Shown in pieces: positions 51,331 through 59,523 of a stretch of 64,000 nt of DNA. Positions within the stretch are counted from its first letter, which is position 1. Each line of letters starts with the position of its first letter. The position numbers were made by a program, and so were the translations under genes. The DNA comes from Streptomyces sp. H27-H5 (GTDB lineage: Bacteria; Actinomycetota; Actinomycetes; Streptomycetales; Streptomycetaceae): positions 1 through 64,000 of the forward strand of contig NZ_JAPNLK010000009.1 of NCBI RefSeq assembly GCF_026627505.1. The letters are read 5' to 3'. Under the pieces are notes generated by a model. The model did not search any database. It was given only the letters and a program-made list of their open reading frames with translations, and was not told the DNA's origin.

Positions 51331-51523
51331 GCCTCCCATTGTCACGGCCGACCGACCCGCTCGCCCGCGCGGTGCCCCGACGGCGTCCGGGGCGGGTCCC
51401 CCGGGGCGGGGCGGTCGGATGACGGGCGGGGCCGCGGGCCAGGCGATGGGCGGCGGCGGGGCCGGCGAGGCGACGGGTGCGGGTGGCGGGGTGTTCGTAT
51501 CGAACAGCGGCTCGAAGAAGCCC

Positions 51524-51552
51524 TTGTGACGGTCCGTAGGGCATTGGACACT
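51524..51552 (+). promoter_or_regulatory. Promoter of the DUF6332-type gene
   Basis: TTGTGA (51524-51529), a 17-base spacer and GACACT (51547-51552). The -10 ends six bases before ATG 51559, so the transcript should be leaderless. This is one of the most complete vegetative promoters in the window. Confidence 0.65.
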
Positions 51553-51558
51553 GCCCGC

Positions 51559-51810
51559 ATGGAGCGACGCACACAGGCCGATCGGGACGCGATCACCATC
51601 GAGATCGGCTACGCCTTCGTCAGCGCGTGCCTCGCGGCCGGCCTCGTCTTCGCCGCGGTGTTCGCGCCCGCGCCGGTCTTCGACCTCTCCCCCACCGCGC
51701 ACCGCTTCCTGGCCGTCGCGGGCGGGATCCTGGCCGGCGTGGTGTTCGTACTGCGCGTCACGCATCTGCTGTGGCGCTTCGCGCGCCGCCCGGAGAACGA
51801 CGGCCGCTGA
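51559..51810 (+). CDS. Small two-helix membrane protein (DUF6332 type)
   Basis: 83 residues. The N-terminus MERRTQADRDAITIEIGYAF leads into a first membrane segment (VSACLAAGLVFAAVFAPAP) and, after a short loop, a second (FLAVAGGILAGVVFVLRVTHLLW). This matches the small DUF6332 proteins of Streptomyces, of unknown function. The start is fixed by the promoter six bases upstream. Confidence 0.75.
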   Translation: MERRTQADRDAITIEIGYAFVSACLAAGLVFAAVFAPAPVFDLSPTAHRFLAVAGGILAGVVFVLRVTHLLWRFARRPENDGR

Positions 51811-51844
51811 GCCCCGGCCCGCCGGCTCCACCTGTCTCGCGGGG

Positions 51845-52816
51845 TCAGCCCAGGGTGGCGGCGTACGTGGTCTGGCTTCGGTACTTCCATGTCGGTCCGG
51901 TGTTCCACGGGTTGGGCATGACCGTGTTGGTGGCATAGGCGTAGCCGGCGCCGCGTTCGAAGGCGGTGCGCAGTGTGGTGCGCATGGCGGGGGCGTCGGG
52001 CACGTCGTGGACGAGGTGCCAGAACGAGGTGCCGCTCGGGTCGAGTTCGTCGCCGGCACGGTATCCGGTCGCCTCGTTGAAGACGTTCCCGCCGAGCCAC
52101 CCCCCTGAGGTGTAGGCGGCGTAGGTGTCCTCGTACGTGACGAAGACATCGGCGGTCCGCCGGCCGGGTTCCAGGTAGCAGTCGGCGATGGCGGTGCCCG
52201 GGTTGTTGACGACCAGGTCGGGGGCGGTCGGGTCGACGGCGTCCATCATCTCCTGGACGTAGCGGCGCAGTTCGGCGTAGTGGTCGCGGGTGGCGTTGTC
52301 CGGACCGCAGTCGCGGCTGACGACGTCGAAGAAGATCCCGTCCACGTGCAGTCGGCCGTCGGGTGTCTTGAGGTAGTTGTCCACGGAGGCCTTGACGGCG
52401 GCGATGTCCCGGTTGCCGTGGTCGGTGTGGACGTAGCCGAGCACCCTGGTCCGCTCGCCGGTGGAGGTGGTGCCGCCGCGCAGGGCATCGGCCCGGTCCC
52501 GCCACGGGGTGTCGAAGAGGGAGTCGCCGTTGCCGGGGTTCAGGACCACGAGCGAGGCGGCGGGGCCGGTGGCGGTGACGTCGTTCAGCATCGGGTCGTC
52601 GGCCCACACGTACGCGGGGACGCCGACCTCCAACCCCCGAACCCCGGGCTGCCGGGGCACGGGGGGCGTGGTGGGTGCCGGGGCCGGCGCGGGTGTGCGG
52701 GCCGCCGGCGCGCGGCCGACGCTGTCCGCGGCGGCGGTCACGGCCGGCGCGGGGGCCGCGAGGAGGAGGGTGGCCAGGACGGCGAGCAGGGCCTTGCCGG
52801 CACGAGCGCGGGTCAT
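51845..52816 (-). CDS. Secreted spherulin-4-type glycosidase (GH135-like)
   Basis: 323 residues with a signal peptide (LLAVLATLLLAAPAPAVTA) and a Pro/Ala linker, then a spherulation-specific family 4 barrel: LEVGVPAYVWADDP, LGYVHTDHG, HVDGIFFDVVSRD and VVNNPGTAI, which include the acidic catalytic region. The family cleaves galactosaminogalactan-type polysaccharides in fungi; the streptomycete substrate is unknown. ATG 52816 has GGAGGAAC seven bases upstream. It is divergent from the MFS gene. Confidence 0.85.
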   Translation of the reverse strand: MTRARAGKALLAVLATLLLAAPAPAVTAAADSVGRAPAARTPAPAPAPTTPPVPRQPGVRGLEVGVPAYVWADDPMLNDVTATGPAASLVVLNPGNGDSLFDTPWRDRADALRGGTTSTGERTRVLGYVHTDHGNRDIAAVKASVDNYLKTPDGRLHVDGIFFDVVSRDCGPDNATRDHYAELRRYVQEMMDAVDPTAPDLVVNNPGTAIADCYLEPGRRTADVFVTYEDTYAAYTSGGWLGGNVFNEATGYRAGDELDPSGTSFWHLVHDVPDAPAMRTTLRTAFERGAGYAYATNTVMPNPWNTGPTWKYRSQTTYAATLG

Positions 52817-52870
52817 GGCTGTTCCTCCGGCGGCAGTGGGCGGGACCCGACGAACACTAGACGGACGGAC

Positions 52871-52889
52871 GGTTCGTGAAAGCCGAACC
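52871..52889. promoter_or_regulatory. GGTTCG-N7-CGAACC inverted repeat
   Basis: Perfect six-base arms in the divergent region between the spherulin-4-type gene and the MFS gene, 55 bases from the former's start codon. It may be an operator. The rest of the 317-base gap holds the MFS promoter and leader and nothing else that I recognise. Confidence 0.4.
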
Positions 52890-53073
52890 AACCGCTTTCG
52901 CATGAGGAACAGAAAAACGATCCTTCACCTCATCATGTGAATCTCCGTCAGATTCGGCCGCCTCCCCCGGCCCCCTGTGCGATCACGCCGAAGCGGGCCC
53001 CGACCTCGGCCGATACAACTCCTTCGGCAGCGCTCCGAAGCGGCCCGCGCCGACCAGCGGGGTCCGGGTGGGG

Positions 53074-53082
53074 TGCTAGAAT
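53074..53082 (+). promoter_or_regulatory. Extended -10 promoter of the MFS gene
   Basis: TGCTAGAAT combines an extended-10 TG with TAGAAT. Transcription would start at about 53088-53090, giving a 44-base leader that is nearly filled by the hairpin. Confidence 0.6.
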
Positions 53083-53092
53083 GATCATGTTG

Positions 53093-53132
53093 GCCTTCAG
53101 CGCCCCCGGCCCGGGCGTTCGGAGGCTTTTTT
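53093..53132 (+). terminator. Attenuator-like hairpin plus T6 in the MFS leader
   Basis: GCCTTC (53093-53098) pairs with GGAGGC (53121-53126) and AGCGCCC (53099-53105) with GGGCGTT (53113-53119), giving a 13-pair stem with two G-U pairs, one bulged C and a seven-base loop. Six Ts follow (53127-53132) and the ATG comes two bases later. The 3' arm contains the GGAGG ribosome site, so folding would both terminate transcription and hide the site. Confidence 0.75.
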
Positions 53133-53133
53133 C

Positions 53134-54357
53134 ATGCCTTCTCACACCAACCGCCCCGCGGTGCCCGCCACGGCCGGCTACCGATTCCTGCTTCGCAACC
53201 GCGAGTTCGCCGGTCTGTACGCCGGCTTCACCCTCACGGCCGCCGCGAGCACCCTGTCCGGTTTCGCACTCGGCACCCTGGTCCACGACCGGACCCACTC
53301 GCCGTTCCTGACGGCCGTGAGCATGTACGGAGCGACGTTCGCGGCGGTACTCGGCGCGCTGACCCTGATGTCGGTCGCGGACGGGCACCGCCCTCGCCGC
53401 ACCCTGGTCACGCTCCAGTGCCTCTCGCTGGGGGGTGTCACCGCCCAGGCGATACCGGGGCTCCCCCTGCCGGCCCGGTTCGGGCTGCTGTTGCTGCTGG
53501 GGTTCTTCCAGTCCCTGGGAACCGGTACCCGGATGGGGCTGCTCGCCGAGATCGTCCCGACCGCTTCCTACGCGACGGCGCGTTCCCTCATGAACATCAC
53601 CTCCGGTGGCACGGCGATCCTCGGCTACGCCCTCGGCGCCGCCCTGCTGAGGCACCTGACTCCGCACGGCGTGTTCCTCGTCGCCGCGGCCTTGACCGGC
53701 ATCGCCCTCGTCGTGGTCGGGGCCACCGTCCGGGAGCACTCGATCCGTCTGACGCGACGCCCGGGACTGCGTCAGACCTGGACCACGAACGTCGAGCTGT
53801 TCTCCCACCCCGGCCGGCGGGCGCTGCTGCTGAACCTGTGGGTCCCCAACGGTCTGATCGTCGGCTGCGAGGCGCTGTTCATCTCCTACGCGCCGGACCG
53901 GGCCGGCGCCCTCCTGGCCGCGGGTTCGGCCGGCATGCTCCTCGGAGACCTCACCGTCGGGCGCCTGTTCACCGCCGAGCGGCGACGGCGCTACGCGTTC
54001 GCCCTGCGGCTGCTGCTCGCCGCCCCCTACCTGCTGTTCGCGTTCCACCCTCCCGTACTGGCGATGACGGCCGCCGTGTTCGTCGCCGGTGCCGGGTTCG
54101 CCGCGACCCTCCCCCTCCAGGAGCAGCTCCTCGAACTGACCCCCGTTCCGGTCCGCGGCCAGGTCCAGGGGGTGGAGTCCGCCGGCCGGATGACCTGGCA
54201 GGGCATCGGGGCCGCGATCGCCGGCGGCATCGCCCAACACCTCACGCCGGGCACCACGATCACCGCGATCGCCGCGGTCTCCGTCGCCGTCACCGTGGCG
54301 TCCCGACCGTACGTGGCGCGCGCCCACACCGACCGCGGGGCGAAGGGCGGGGCGTAG
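53134..54357 (+). CDS. MFS transporter
   Basis: 407 residues, about twelve membrane segments, with the MFS-type motif SVADGHRPRRTLVTL between helices 2 and 3 (a modified motif A). It resembles drug or small-molecule efflux transporters of streptomycetes without a regulator gene alongside. GGAGG eight bases before ATG 53134 is the ribosome site and lies inside the leader hairpin. The substrate is unknown; the attenuator hints at induction by something that affects translation. Confidence 0.9.
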   Translation: MPSHTNRPAVPATAGYRFLLRNREFAGLYAGFTLTAAASTLSGFALGTLVHDRTHSPFLTAVSMYGATFAAVLGALTLMSVADGHRPRRTLVTLQCLSLGGVTAQAIPGLPLPARFGLLLLLGFFQSLGTGTRMGLLAEIVPTASYATARSLMNITSGGTAILGYALGAALLRHLTPHGVFLVAAALTGIALVVVGATVREHSIRLTRRPGLRQTWTTNVELFSHPGRRALLLNLWVPNGLIVGCEALFISYAPDRAGALLAAGSAGMLLGDLTVGRLFTAERRRRYAFALRLLLAAPYLLFAFHPPVLAMTAAVFVAGAGFAATLPLQEQLLELTPVPVRGQVQGVESAGRMTWQGIGAAIAGGIAQHLTPGTTITAIAAVSVAVTVASRPYVARAHTDRGAKGGA

Positions 54358-54426
54358 TGGGGCGGGGTGGTGGCGGGTCGGGGGTGGCGCGCGCGCTCCA
54401 CACGGGCGGGCCCCCGGCGGCGGACG

Positions 54427-55125
54427 TCACACGGCGGGGAGTCCGACCCCCTGCGCCAACTGTCCGGCGGCGTGCGTGAAGAGCCCGGCACGATCCTCGA
54501 CCACCCGGTTGAACTGGCCGAACAACTCGAAGGAGACCATCCCGATGAGTTGCGCCCAGGCGACGACCAGGGCGGCGGTGACTTCCGGGGGCAGCCCTTC
54601 GGCGAAGTCGGCGGTCATCCGGACGGCCTCCGGGCGCAGGCTGTCGGGCAGCGGCGGCAGGGCGAGGCCTCGCCCCTCGTACGCGGTACGCACCACGCCG
54701 ATGAAGGTGTTGGCCACGCGGGACGCGGGGCCGACGGTGTCGAGGGGGGCGCTGTAGCCGGGAACGGGGGAACCGTAGATCAGGGCGTACTCGTGCGGGT
54801 GCGCGAGCGCCCAGGCCCGGAAGGCCTCACAGATCGCGAGCCAGCGCGTCCGGGGCGGGGCGCCGGCCGCGCGGGCTGCGGCCTCGGCCCGCTCCGCCGC
54901 CGCGCCGACACTGTCGTACGCGTCGACGATCAGCGCGGTGAGCAGCTCGTCCCGGCTGGGGAAGTAGCGGTACAGGGCCGAGGAGACCATGCCCAGCTCG
55001 CGGGCGACGGCGCGCAGCGAGAGTTTGGCGGCGCCCTCGGCCGCGAGCATGCGGCGCGCCTCGTCCTTGATGGCGGCGGTGACCTCGATGCGGGCCCGTT
55101 CCCTTGCCCCACGCACGGTGCTCAT
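54427..55125 (-). CDS. TetR-family regulator
   Basis: 232 residues. DNA-binding domain about 10-55 (KLSLRAVARELGMVSSALYRYFPSRDELL) and a C-terminal domain of the WHG type (RTRWLAICEAFRAWALAHPH, then EYALIYGSPVPGY). It is divergent from the nitroreductase gene and most likely represses it and itself through the palindromes at 55187-55252. CACACT seven bases before ATG 55125 implies a leaderless transcript. Confidence 0.93.
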   Translation of the reverse strand: MSTVRGARERARIEVTAAIKDEARRMLAAEGAAKLSLRAVARELGMVSSALYRYFPSRDELLTALIVDAYDSVGAAAERAEAAARAAGAPPRTRWLAICEAFRAWALAHPHEYALIYGSPVPGYSAPLDTVGPASRVANTFIGVVRTAYEGRGLALPPLPDSLRPEAVRMTADFAEGLPPEVTAALVVAWAQLIGMVSFELFGQFNRVVEDRAGLFTHAAGQLAQGVGLPAV

Positions 55126-55132
55126 GTGGATC

Positions 55133-55162
55133 AGTGTGCCACGCAGGTGGAGCAGTGACCAA
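55133..55162 (-). promoter_or_regulatory. tetR promoter
   Basis: On the minus strand TTGGTC (55162-55157), an 18-base spacer and CACACT (55138-55133). The -10 ends seven bases before ATG 55125. Confidence 0.55.
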
Positions 55163-55186
55163 AAAAGAGAGCGCCGCTCCATTGAG

Positions 55187-55199
55187 AGAGCACTGCTCT
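55187..55199. promoter_or_regulatory. Operator palindrome 1 (AGAGCA-C-TGCTCT)
   Basis: Perfect 13-base palindrome overlapping the -35 of the nitroreductase promoter. A weaker relative GAGCG-C-CGCTC lies at 55169-55179. The same arms recur at 55239-55251. Confidence 0.8.
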
Positions 55200-55227
55200 T
55201 GCTTTGCTTCACGCATCCGTGCACACT
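55199..55227 (+). promoter_or_regulatory. Nitroreductase promoter
   Basis: TTGCTT (55199-55204), a 17-base spacer and CACACT (55222-55227), between the two operator palindromes; the predicted start at about 55234 lies just before palindrome 2. Confidence 0.5.
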
Positions 55228-55237
55228 GATCTCAAGC

Positions 55238-55252
55238 GAGAGCAGTGCTCTC
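55238..55252. promoter_or_regulatory. Operator palindrome 2 (GAGAGCA-G-TGCTCTC)
   Basis: Perfect 15-base palindrome just downstream of the predicted nitroreductase start site and upstream of its ribosome site. Same core as palindrome 1, 52 bases apart centre to centre. Confidence 0.8.
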
Positions 55253-55274
55253 CCAAGCGGTCCCGGAGGCCATC

Positions 55275-55733
55275 ATGAACGCGCCCGCTCCCTATTACGT
55301 CAAGGCCGGCCCGTTCGGCGTCCGCTTCAACGCCCTCTTCGGCAAGCTCGCCCGTCTCGGCGTGAGCCTTGCCGGTACTGCCGAGCTGTCCGTTCGGGGT
55401 CGCACCTCCGGCAAGATGCAGCGGATCCCGGTCAACCCGCACACCTACGAGGGCGAGCAGTTCCTGGTCTCCGCTCGCGGCCACTCCCAGTGGGTGCGCA
55501 ACATGCGGGTCGCGGGCGGCGGGGAGCTGCGCGTGGGCCGCAAGGTGCGCGCCTTCACGGTCACCGAGATCACGGACCCGGTGCAGCAGGCGGCGATCCT
55601 GCGCGCCTACCTGGAGAAGTGGGGCTGGGAGGTCAACAGGTTCTTCCAGGGAGTCACCGCGAAGTCCTCCGACGCCGAGCTCCAGGCGACGGCCGGCGAC
55701 CACCCCGTCTTCCGAATCACCGTCACGAAGTAA
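55275..55733 (+). CDS. F420-dependent nitroreductase/quinone reductase (DDN family)
   Basis: 152 residues of the deazaflavin-dependent nitroreductase fold: TAELSVRGRTSGKMQRIPVN, then FLVSARGHSQWVRNMRVAGGG and an acidic C-terminal helix (ILRAYLEKWGWEVNRFF). It should use F420H2 to reduce quinones or nitro compounds. ATG 55275 has CGGAGG upstream. The divergent TetR and its operators suggest induction by a substrate or toxic compound. Confidence 0.88.
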   Translation: MNAPAPYYVKAGPFGVRFNALFGKLARLGVSLAGTAELSVRGRTSGKMQRIPVNPHTYEGEQFLVSARGHSQWVRNMRVAGGGELRVGRKVRAFTVTEITDPVQQAAILRAYLEKWGWEVNRFFQGVTAKSSDAELQATAGDHPVFRITVTK

Positions 55734-55741
55734 GGCGCCGA

Positions 55742-55775
55742 CTCCCGCAGTCCCCACGCCGGCGGAGTGCGGGAG
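55742..55775 (+). terminator. Hairpin after the nitroreductase gene
   Basis: Eight-base arms CTCCCGCA (55742-55749) and TGCGGGAG (55768-55775), loop 18 bases, nine bases after the stop. Confidence 0.6.
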
Positions 55776-56441
55776 GGCCCGGGTCACGGCCACGCTCAAC
55801 CCCACGCTCCCGGCCTACGCACCCACCCACCCGCACCCAGGCAGCCAGCCCGGTTCCCGGCCCCGGTCCCGACCTCGGCCCGCGCCAGGGTTTGACTTCG
55901 GGCGCCCCGCACGGACGGCCGGACGGCCGGACCGGCAGAAAGCAGACGGGCAGACGGGCGACCCCGTCACCGACTGAATCCCGTCGTCGACCTGATCGCA
56001 CCGGGCCAGACGGACCGGACCAGCCGGACCTGTCGGACCGGACCCAAAGCGAGGCCTGTACCAGTCGGGCCCGCCGACCAGACCGGACGCAAAGCCGGGC
56101 ATGACGAGTCAGCCCGGCCGAACCCGCCGGCCAGGTCGCCCCGGGCCCAAAGCCGGCCCGCTCAGTCCGGACCCGCCCGAGGCGCTATCCGGTCGCGGCC
56201 GTGCGGCCCGGACGGGGACCGGTACCGGCCAGCCCGGCCCGACCCCGACCGAGGCGCGGACCGGACGCGGGCCGTGTAGGCCGGTCGCGGCTCGGCCGCC
56301 CCGGTCACCCCGGCCCGGCCCGGTCACCCGCCCCCGCGCCGCCGGTCGCGTCCCGCCCCCGACCCGCCCAGGTCCGACCGACCGACCGGCCCAGACCGAC
56401 CCAGAGCGGCCCGTCCACCGACCCCACCCCGCCTCGGCGAC
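55776..56441. other. Gene-free, low-complexity CCG/GAC-rich region
   Basis: About 665 bases with no gene that I can support. It is made of short degenerate units such as GACCGG, CCGGAC, CCGACC and CCGGCC, most regular at about 55905-56430. None of the frames that stay open has the codon bias or motifs of a real protein. It separates the nitroreductase gene from the 3' end of the geranylgeranyl reductase gene. Confidence 0.65.
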
Positions 56442-57722
56442 CTACGAGCCACCCTTGCCGGTCTGGCGGCTGTCCAGCGCGTGCAGCGCCCGCCGTGCCA
56501 GCGGGTACTGGCGCACCAGTTCGGCGAGCGTCGTCGAGCCGCGCGTGATGCGGGCGAAGGCCAGCCACGCCGGTCGCAGACCCGTGATGACGGCGTGCAG
56601 CAGACCCGGCTTGGACTCGAACAGGGTCAACATCCGCCGGCCCACGCCCATCTCCACGCCCAGCCCGGCCTTGATGGCGAAGGCGTAGTTCAGGGCCTGG
56701 CGGCGTGCGTCGACCGCGTCCTGCGCCTCGGAGATCTTGACGGCCCACTCCCCTGCCAGCCGACCGGAGCGCAGGGCGAACGAGATGCCCTCGCGGGTCC
56801 ACGGCTCCAACAGTCCGGCCGCGTCGCCCGCGACCAGTACCCGGCCGCGCGACAGCGGCGAATCGGGCTTGCGGCAGCGGGTCAGGTGCCCGGAGGAGAC
56901 GGACGGCTCGAAGCCCGCCAGGCCCAGCCGGGCGATGAAGTCGTCCAGGTACCGCTTGGTGGCGGCGCCTTCGCCCTTCGCCGAGATGACCCCGACGGTG
57001 AGGACGTCGCCCTTGGGGAACACCCAGCCGTAACTGCCGGGCAGCGGGCCCCAGTCGATGAGCACCCGTCCCTTCCAGTCGGCGGCCACCGTCTCCGGTA
57101 CGGGGATCTCCGCCTCCAGGCCGAGGTCGACCTGCTCCATCTCGACCCCGACGTGCGCGCCGATGCGGCTGGCGCTGCCGTCCGCCCCGACCACGGCGCG
57201 GGCCAGTACCGTCTCGCCGTCCGCGAGCACCACGGCCACGGTGCGCCGGTCGGGCACCGCCGCGCCGTGCTGCTCGACGCGGGTCACGGCCGTTCCCGTA
57301 CGGATGGTCGCGCCGGCCTTCTCCGCCTCCGCGACCAGGGCCGCGTCGAACTCCGGGCGGTTGACGAGCCCGAACAGCATCCCCCGGGAACGCCGGGTCC
57401 GGGTCAGTCGCCCGTTCATGGAGAACGTGACCGCGTGGACGCGATCCTGGAAGGGCAGGACGAACCCCGGCGGCAGGGCGTCGCGCGAGGGCCCGATGAT
57501 GCCGCCGCCGCAGGTCTTGTACCGGGGCAGGTCGGCCTTCTCCAACAGCAGGACGCGGCGCCCCGCGGTCGCCGCCGCGTGTGCGGCCGAAGCCCCGGCC
57601 GGTCCGGCGCCGACCACGACCACGTCCCACACCTCGCCGGTCCCCCCGGCGTTCCCCTCCTCCGTCACCTCGGCGGCGGACCGCTCTGCGCTTGCGTCGT
57701 GTACGTCGTCGTCGCTGCTCAC
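56442..57722 (-). CDS. Geranylgeranyl reductase family FAD protein
   Basis: 426 residues. An FAD dinucleotide-binding motif at the N-terminus (VVVVGAGPAGASAAHAAATA), the substrate region CGGGIIGPS and the C-terminal GDAAGLLEPWTREGISFAL place it in the geranylgeranyl reductase family, whose actinobacterial members reduce isoprenoid chains, for example of menaquinone. An N-terminal acidic extension of about 30 residues precedes the fold. GTG 57722 has AGGAG 13 bases upstream, rather far; the start is provisional. It is divergent from the peptidase gene. Confidence 0.88.
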   Translation of the reverse strand: MSSDDDVHDASAERSAAEVTEEGNAGGTGEVWDVVVVGAGPAGASAAHAAATAGRRVLLLEKADLPRYKTCGGGIIGPSRDALPPGFVLPFQDRVHAVTFSMNGRLTRTRRSRGMLFGLVNRPEFDAALVAEAEKAGATIRTGTAVTRVEQHGAAVPDRRTVAVVLADGETVLARAVVGADGSASRIGAHVGVEMEQVDLGLEAEIPVPETVAADWKGRVLIDWGPLPGSYGWVFPKGDVLTVGVISAKGEGAATKRYLDDFIARLGLAGFEPSVSSGHLTRCRKPDSPLSRGRVLVAGDAAGLLEPWTREGISFALRSGRLAGEWAVKISEAQDAVDARRQALNYAFAIKAGLGVEMGVGRRMLTLFESKPGLLHAVITGLRPAWLAFARITRGSTTLAELVRQYPLARRALHALDSRQTGKGGS

Positions 57723-57904
57723 GATGTGTTGCTGCTCCTGATCACGCTGTTGCTCGGATGACGGGGAAATCCTACGGTGAGAGATCGCCTCGGCCCGCTG
57801 TGCGAGGATCGGGAATGTCTTTCGCCGTACCCGGCATACGCACACCCCTGCGAATGCGGGTGGCGTACAAACAGAACAACGTCGCACCCAAGAGGAGCGT
57901 GCCC

Positions 57905-59269
57905 ATGTCCCAGAATCCGATCGCCGAGACCATCGCCTCGTTGATGCCCCGCGCCAAGACGGAGCTGACCGAGCTGGTGGCCTTCCAGTCGGTGGCGGAC
58001 TGGGCCCAGTTCCCCCAGAGCGAGAGCCACGGCGCCGCGAACTGGGTGGCCGACGCGCTGCGCGCCGAGGGCTTCCAGGACGTGGCATTGCTCGACACCC
58101 CCGACGGCACGCAGTCGGTGTACGGATTCCTGCCCGGTCCCGAGGGCGCCCCGACCGTGCTGCTCTACGCGCACTACGACGTGCAGCCGCCCCTGGACGA
58201 CGCCGCCTGGATCTCGCCGGCCTTCGAACTCACCGAGCGCGACGGCCGCTGGTACGGGCGCGGCGCGGCGGACTGCAAGGGCGGGTTCATCATGCACCTG
58301 CTGGCGCTGCGCGCGCTGAAGGCCAACGGCGGTGTGCCGGTGAGTGTGAAGGTGATCGTCGAGGGGTCGGAGGAGCAGGGCACCGGCGGGCTCCAGCAGT
58401 ACGCCGAGGCGCACCCCGAGCTGCTGACCGCCGACGCGATCGTCATCGGCGACGCAGGCAACTTCCGTCTGGGTCTGCCCACGGTGGTCGCGACCCTGCG
58501 CGGGATGACCCTGCTGAAGGTGAAGATCGACACGCTGGGCGGGAACCTGCACTCCGGCATGTTCGGTGGGGTCGCGCCCGACGCGCTGGCCGCACTCATC
58601 AGGCTGCTGGACTCGCTGCGCGCCGCCGACGGGACGACGACGGTCGACGGTCTCGCCTCGGACGCGGTGTGGGAGGGGCTCCAGTACCCGGAGGAGGACT
58701 TCCGCACCGACGCGAAGGTCCTCGACGGTGTCGAGCTGATCGGCCGCGGCACGATCGCGGACCGGCTGTGGGCCCGTCCGGCCGTCACGGTCCTGGGCAT
58801 CGACTGCCCGCCGGTCGTCGGCGCCACCCCTTCGGTGCATGCCAGTGCCGGTGCCCTGATCAGCCTGCGGATCCCGCCGGGCGTGGACACCGCGGAGGCC
58901 ATCAAGCTGCTGGAGGCGCACCTGGTGGCGCACACGCCGTGGAAGGCGCGCCTCGAACTGGAGGTCGTCGGCCAGGGCCAGCCCTTCCAGGCGGACACGA
59001 ACAGCCCTGCCTACGCCTCCATGGCGGCGGCCCTCGCAGTGGCCTACCCGGGGCAGAAGATGCAGATCAGCGGCATGGGCGGATCCATCCCGCTGTGCAA
59101 CGCGCTGACCTCCCTGTACCCCGAGGCGGAGATGCTGCTGATCGGGCTCAGCGAGCCCGAGGCGCAGATCCACGCGGTGAACGAGAGCGTCTCCCCGGAG
59201 GAGTTGGAGCGCCTGTCGGTCGCGGAGGCTCACTTCCTCGTCAACTATGCGGAATCCAAGCGCGTCTGA
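57905..59269 (+). CDS. M20 family metallopeptidase (dipeptidase)
   Basis: 454 residues. The metal-binding motifs are YAHYDVQPP, GRGAADCKGGF and VEGSEEQGTGG, followed by the dimerisation domain (LRGMTLLKVKIDTLGGNLHS) and the final GMGGSIPLCNAL. Length and motifs match cytosolic M20 dipeptidases that split short peptides, with two zinc ions. GAGGAG seven bases before ATG 57905. Two further in-frame starts upstream lack a ribosome site. Confidence 0.92.
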   Translation: MSQNPIAETIASLMPRAKTELTELVAFQSVADWAQFPQSESHGAANWVADALRAEGFQDVALLDTPDGTQSVYGFLPGPEGAPTVLLYAHYDVQPPLDDAAWISPAFELTERDGRWYGRGAADCKGGFIMHLLALRALKANGGVPVSVKVIVEGSEEQGTGGLQQYAEAHPELLTADAIVIGDAGNFRLGLPTVVATLRGMTLLKVKIDTLGGNLHSGMFGGVAPDALAALIRLLDSLRAADGTTTVDGLASDAVWEGLQYPEEDFRTDAKVLDGVELIGRGTIADRLWARPAVTVLGIDCPPVVGATPSVHASAGALISLRIPPGVDTAEAIKLLEAHLVAHTPWKARLELEVVGQGQPFQADTNSPAYASMAAALAVAYPGQKMQISGMGGSIPLCNALTSLYPEAEMLLIGLSEPEAQIHAVNESVSPEELERLSVAEAHFLVNYAESKRV

Positions 59270-59511
59270 GCGCACGTCCGGAACACGAGCCCGTACACGA
59301 GCCCGGGACACACGTCCGAGCTCGTGTCCGGGGCGCATATTCCGGAGCGCGCGTTCCGGGCATCCGCCCGGGCACGTGTCCAGGGGCACGTGTCCCGGGG
59401 CGCGCGATCGGGCACGCCTCCGGGGAGCATGTCGCAGCGCGGGCCAGGGGCTTGCGCCACGGGCGAACTCCGCTCCGGGTGAACCGGACGCCGGGAGCGG
59501 GATCCTCGCCG
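59270..59511. repeat. Degenerate GTGTCC/GGACAC-rich intergenic stretch
   Basis: Between the peptidase stop and the MBL promoter lie several variants of CGTGTCC and its complement (for example CACGTGTCCAGGGG and CACGTGTCCCGGGG at about 59373-59400). It resembles the 13-base repeats at 8390-8441 in composition but is not an exact array. No gene is seen. Confidence 0.5.
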
Positions 59512-59517
59512 TAGGTT
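59512..59517 (+). promoter_or_regulatory. -10 hexamer of the leaderless MBL gene
   Basis: TAGGTT ends six bases before ATG 59524 and no Shine-Dalgarno sequence is present. Confidence 0.5.
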
Positions 59518-59523
59518 TGCGAC

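Noticed and set aside
57723..57904. Small gene between geranylgeranyl reductase and peptidase
   Set aside because: The region is open in one frame that runs into the peptidase, but it lacks a start with ribosome site and codon bias; it is better read as the divergent promoter region.
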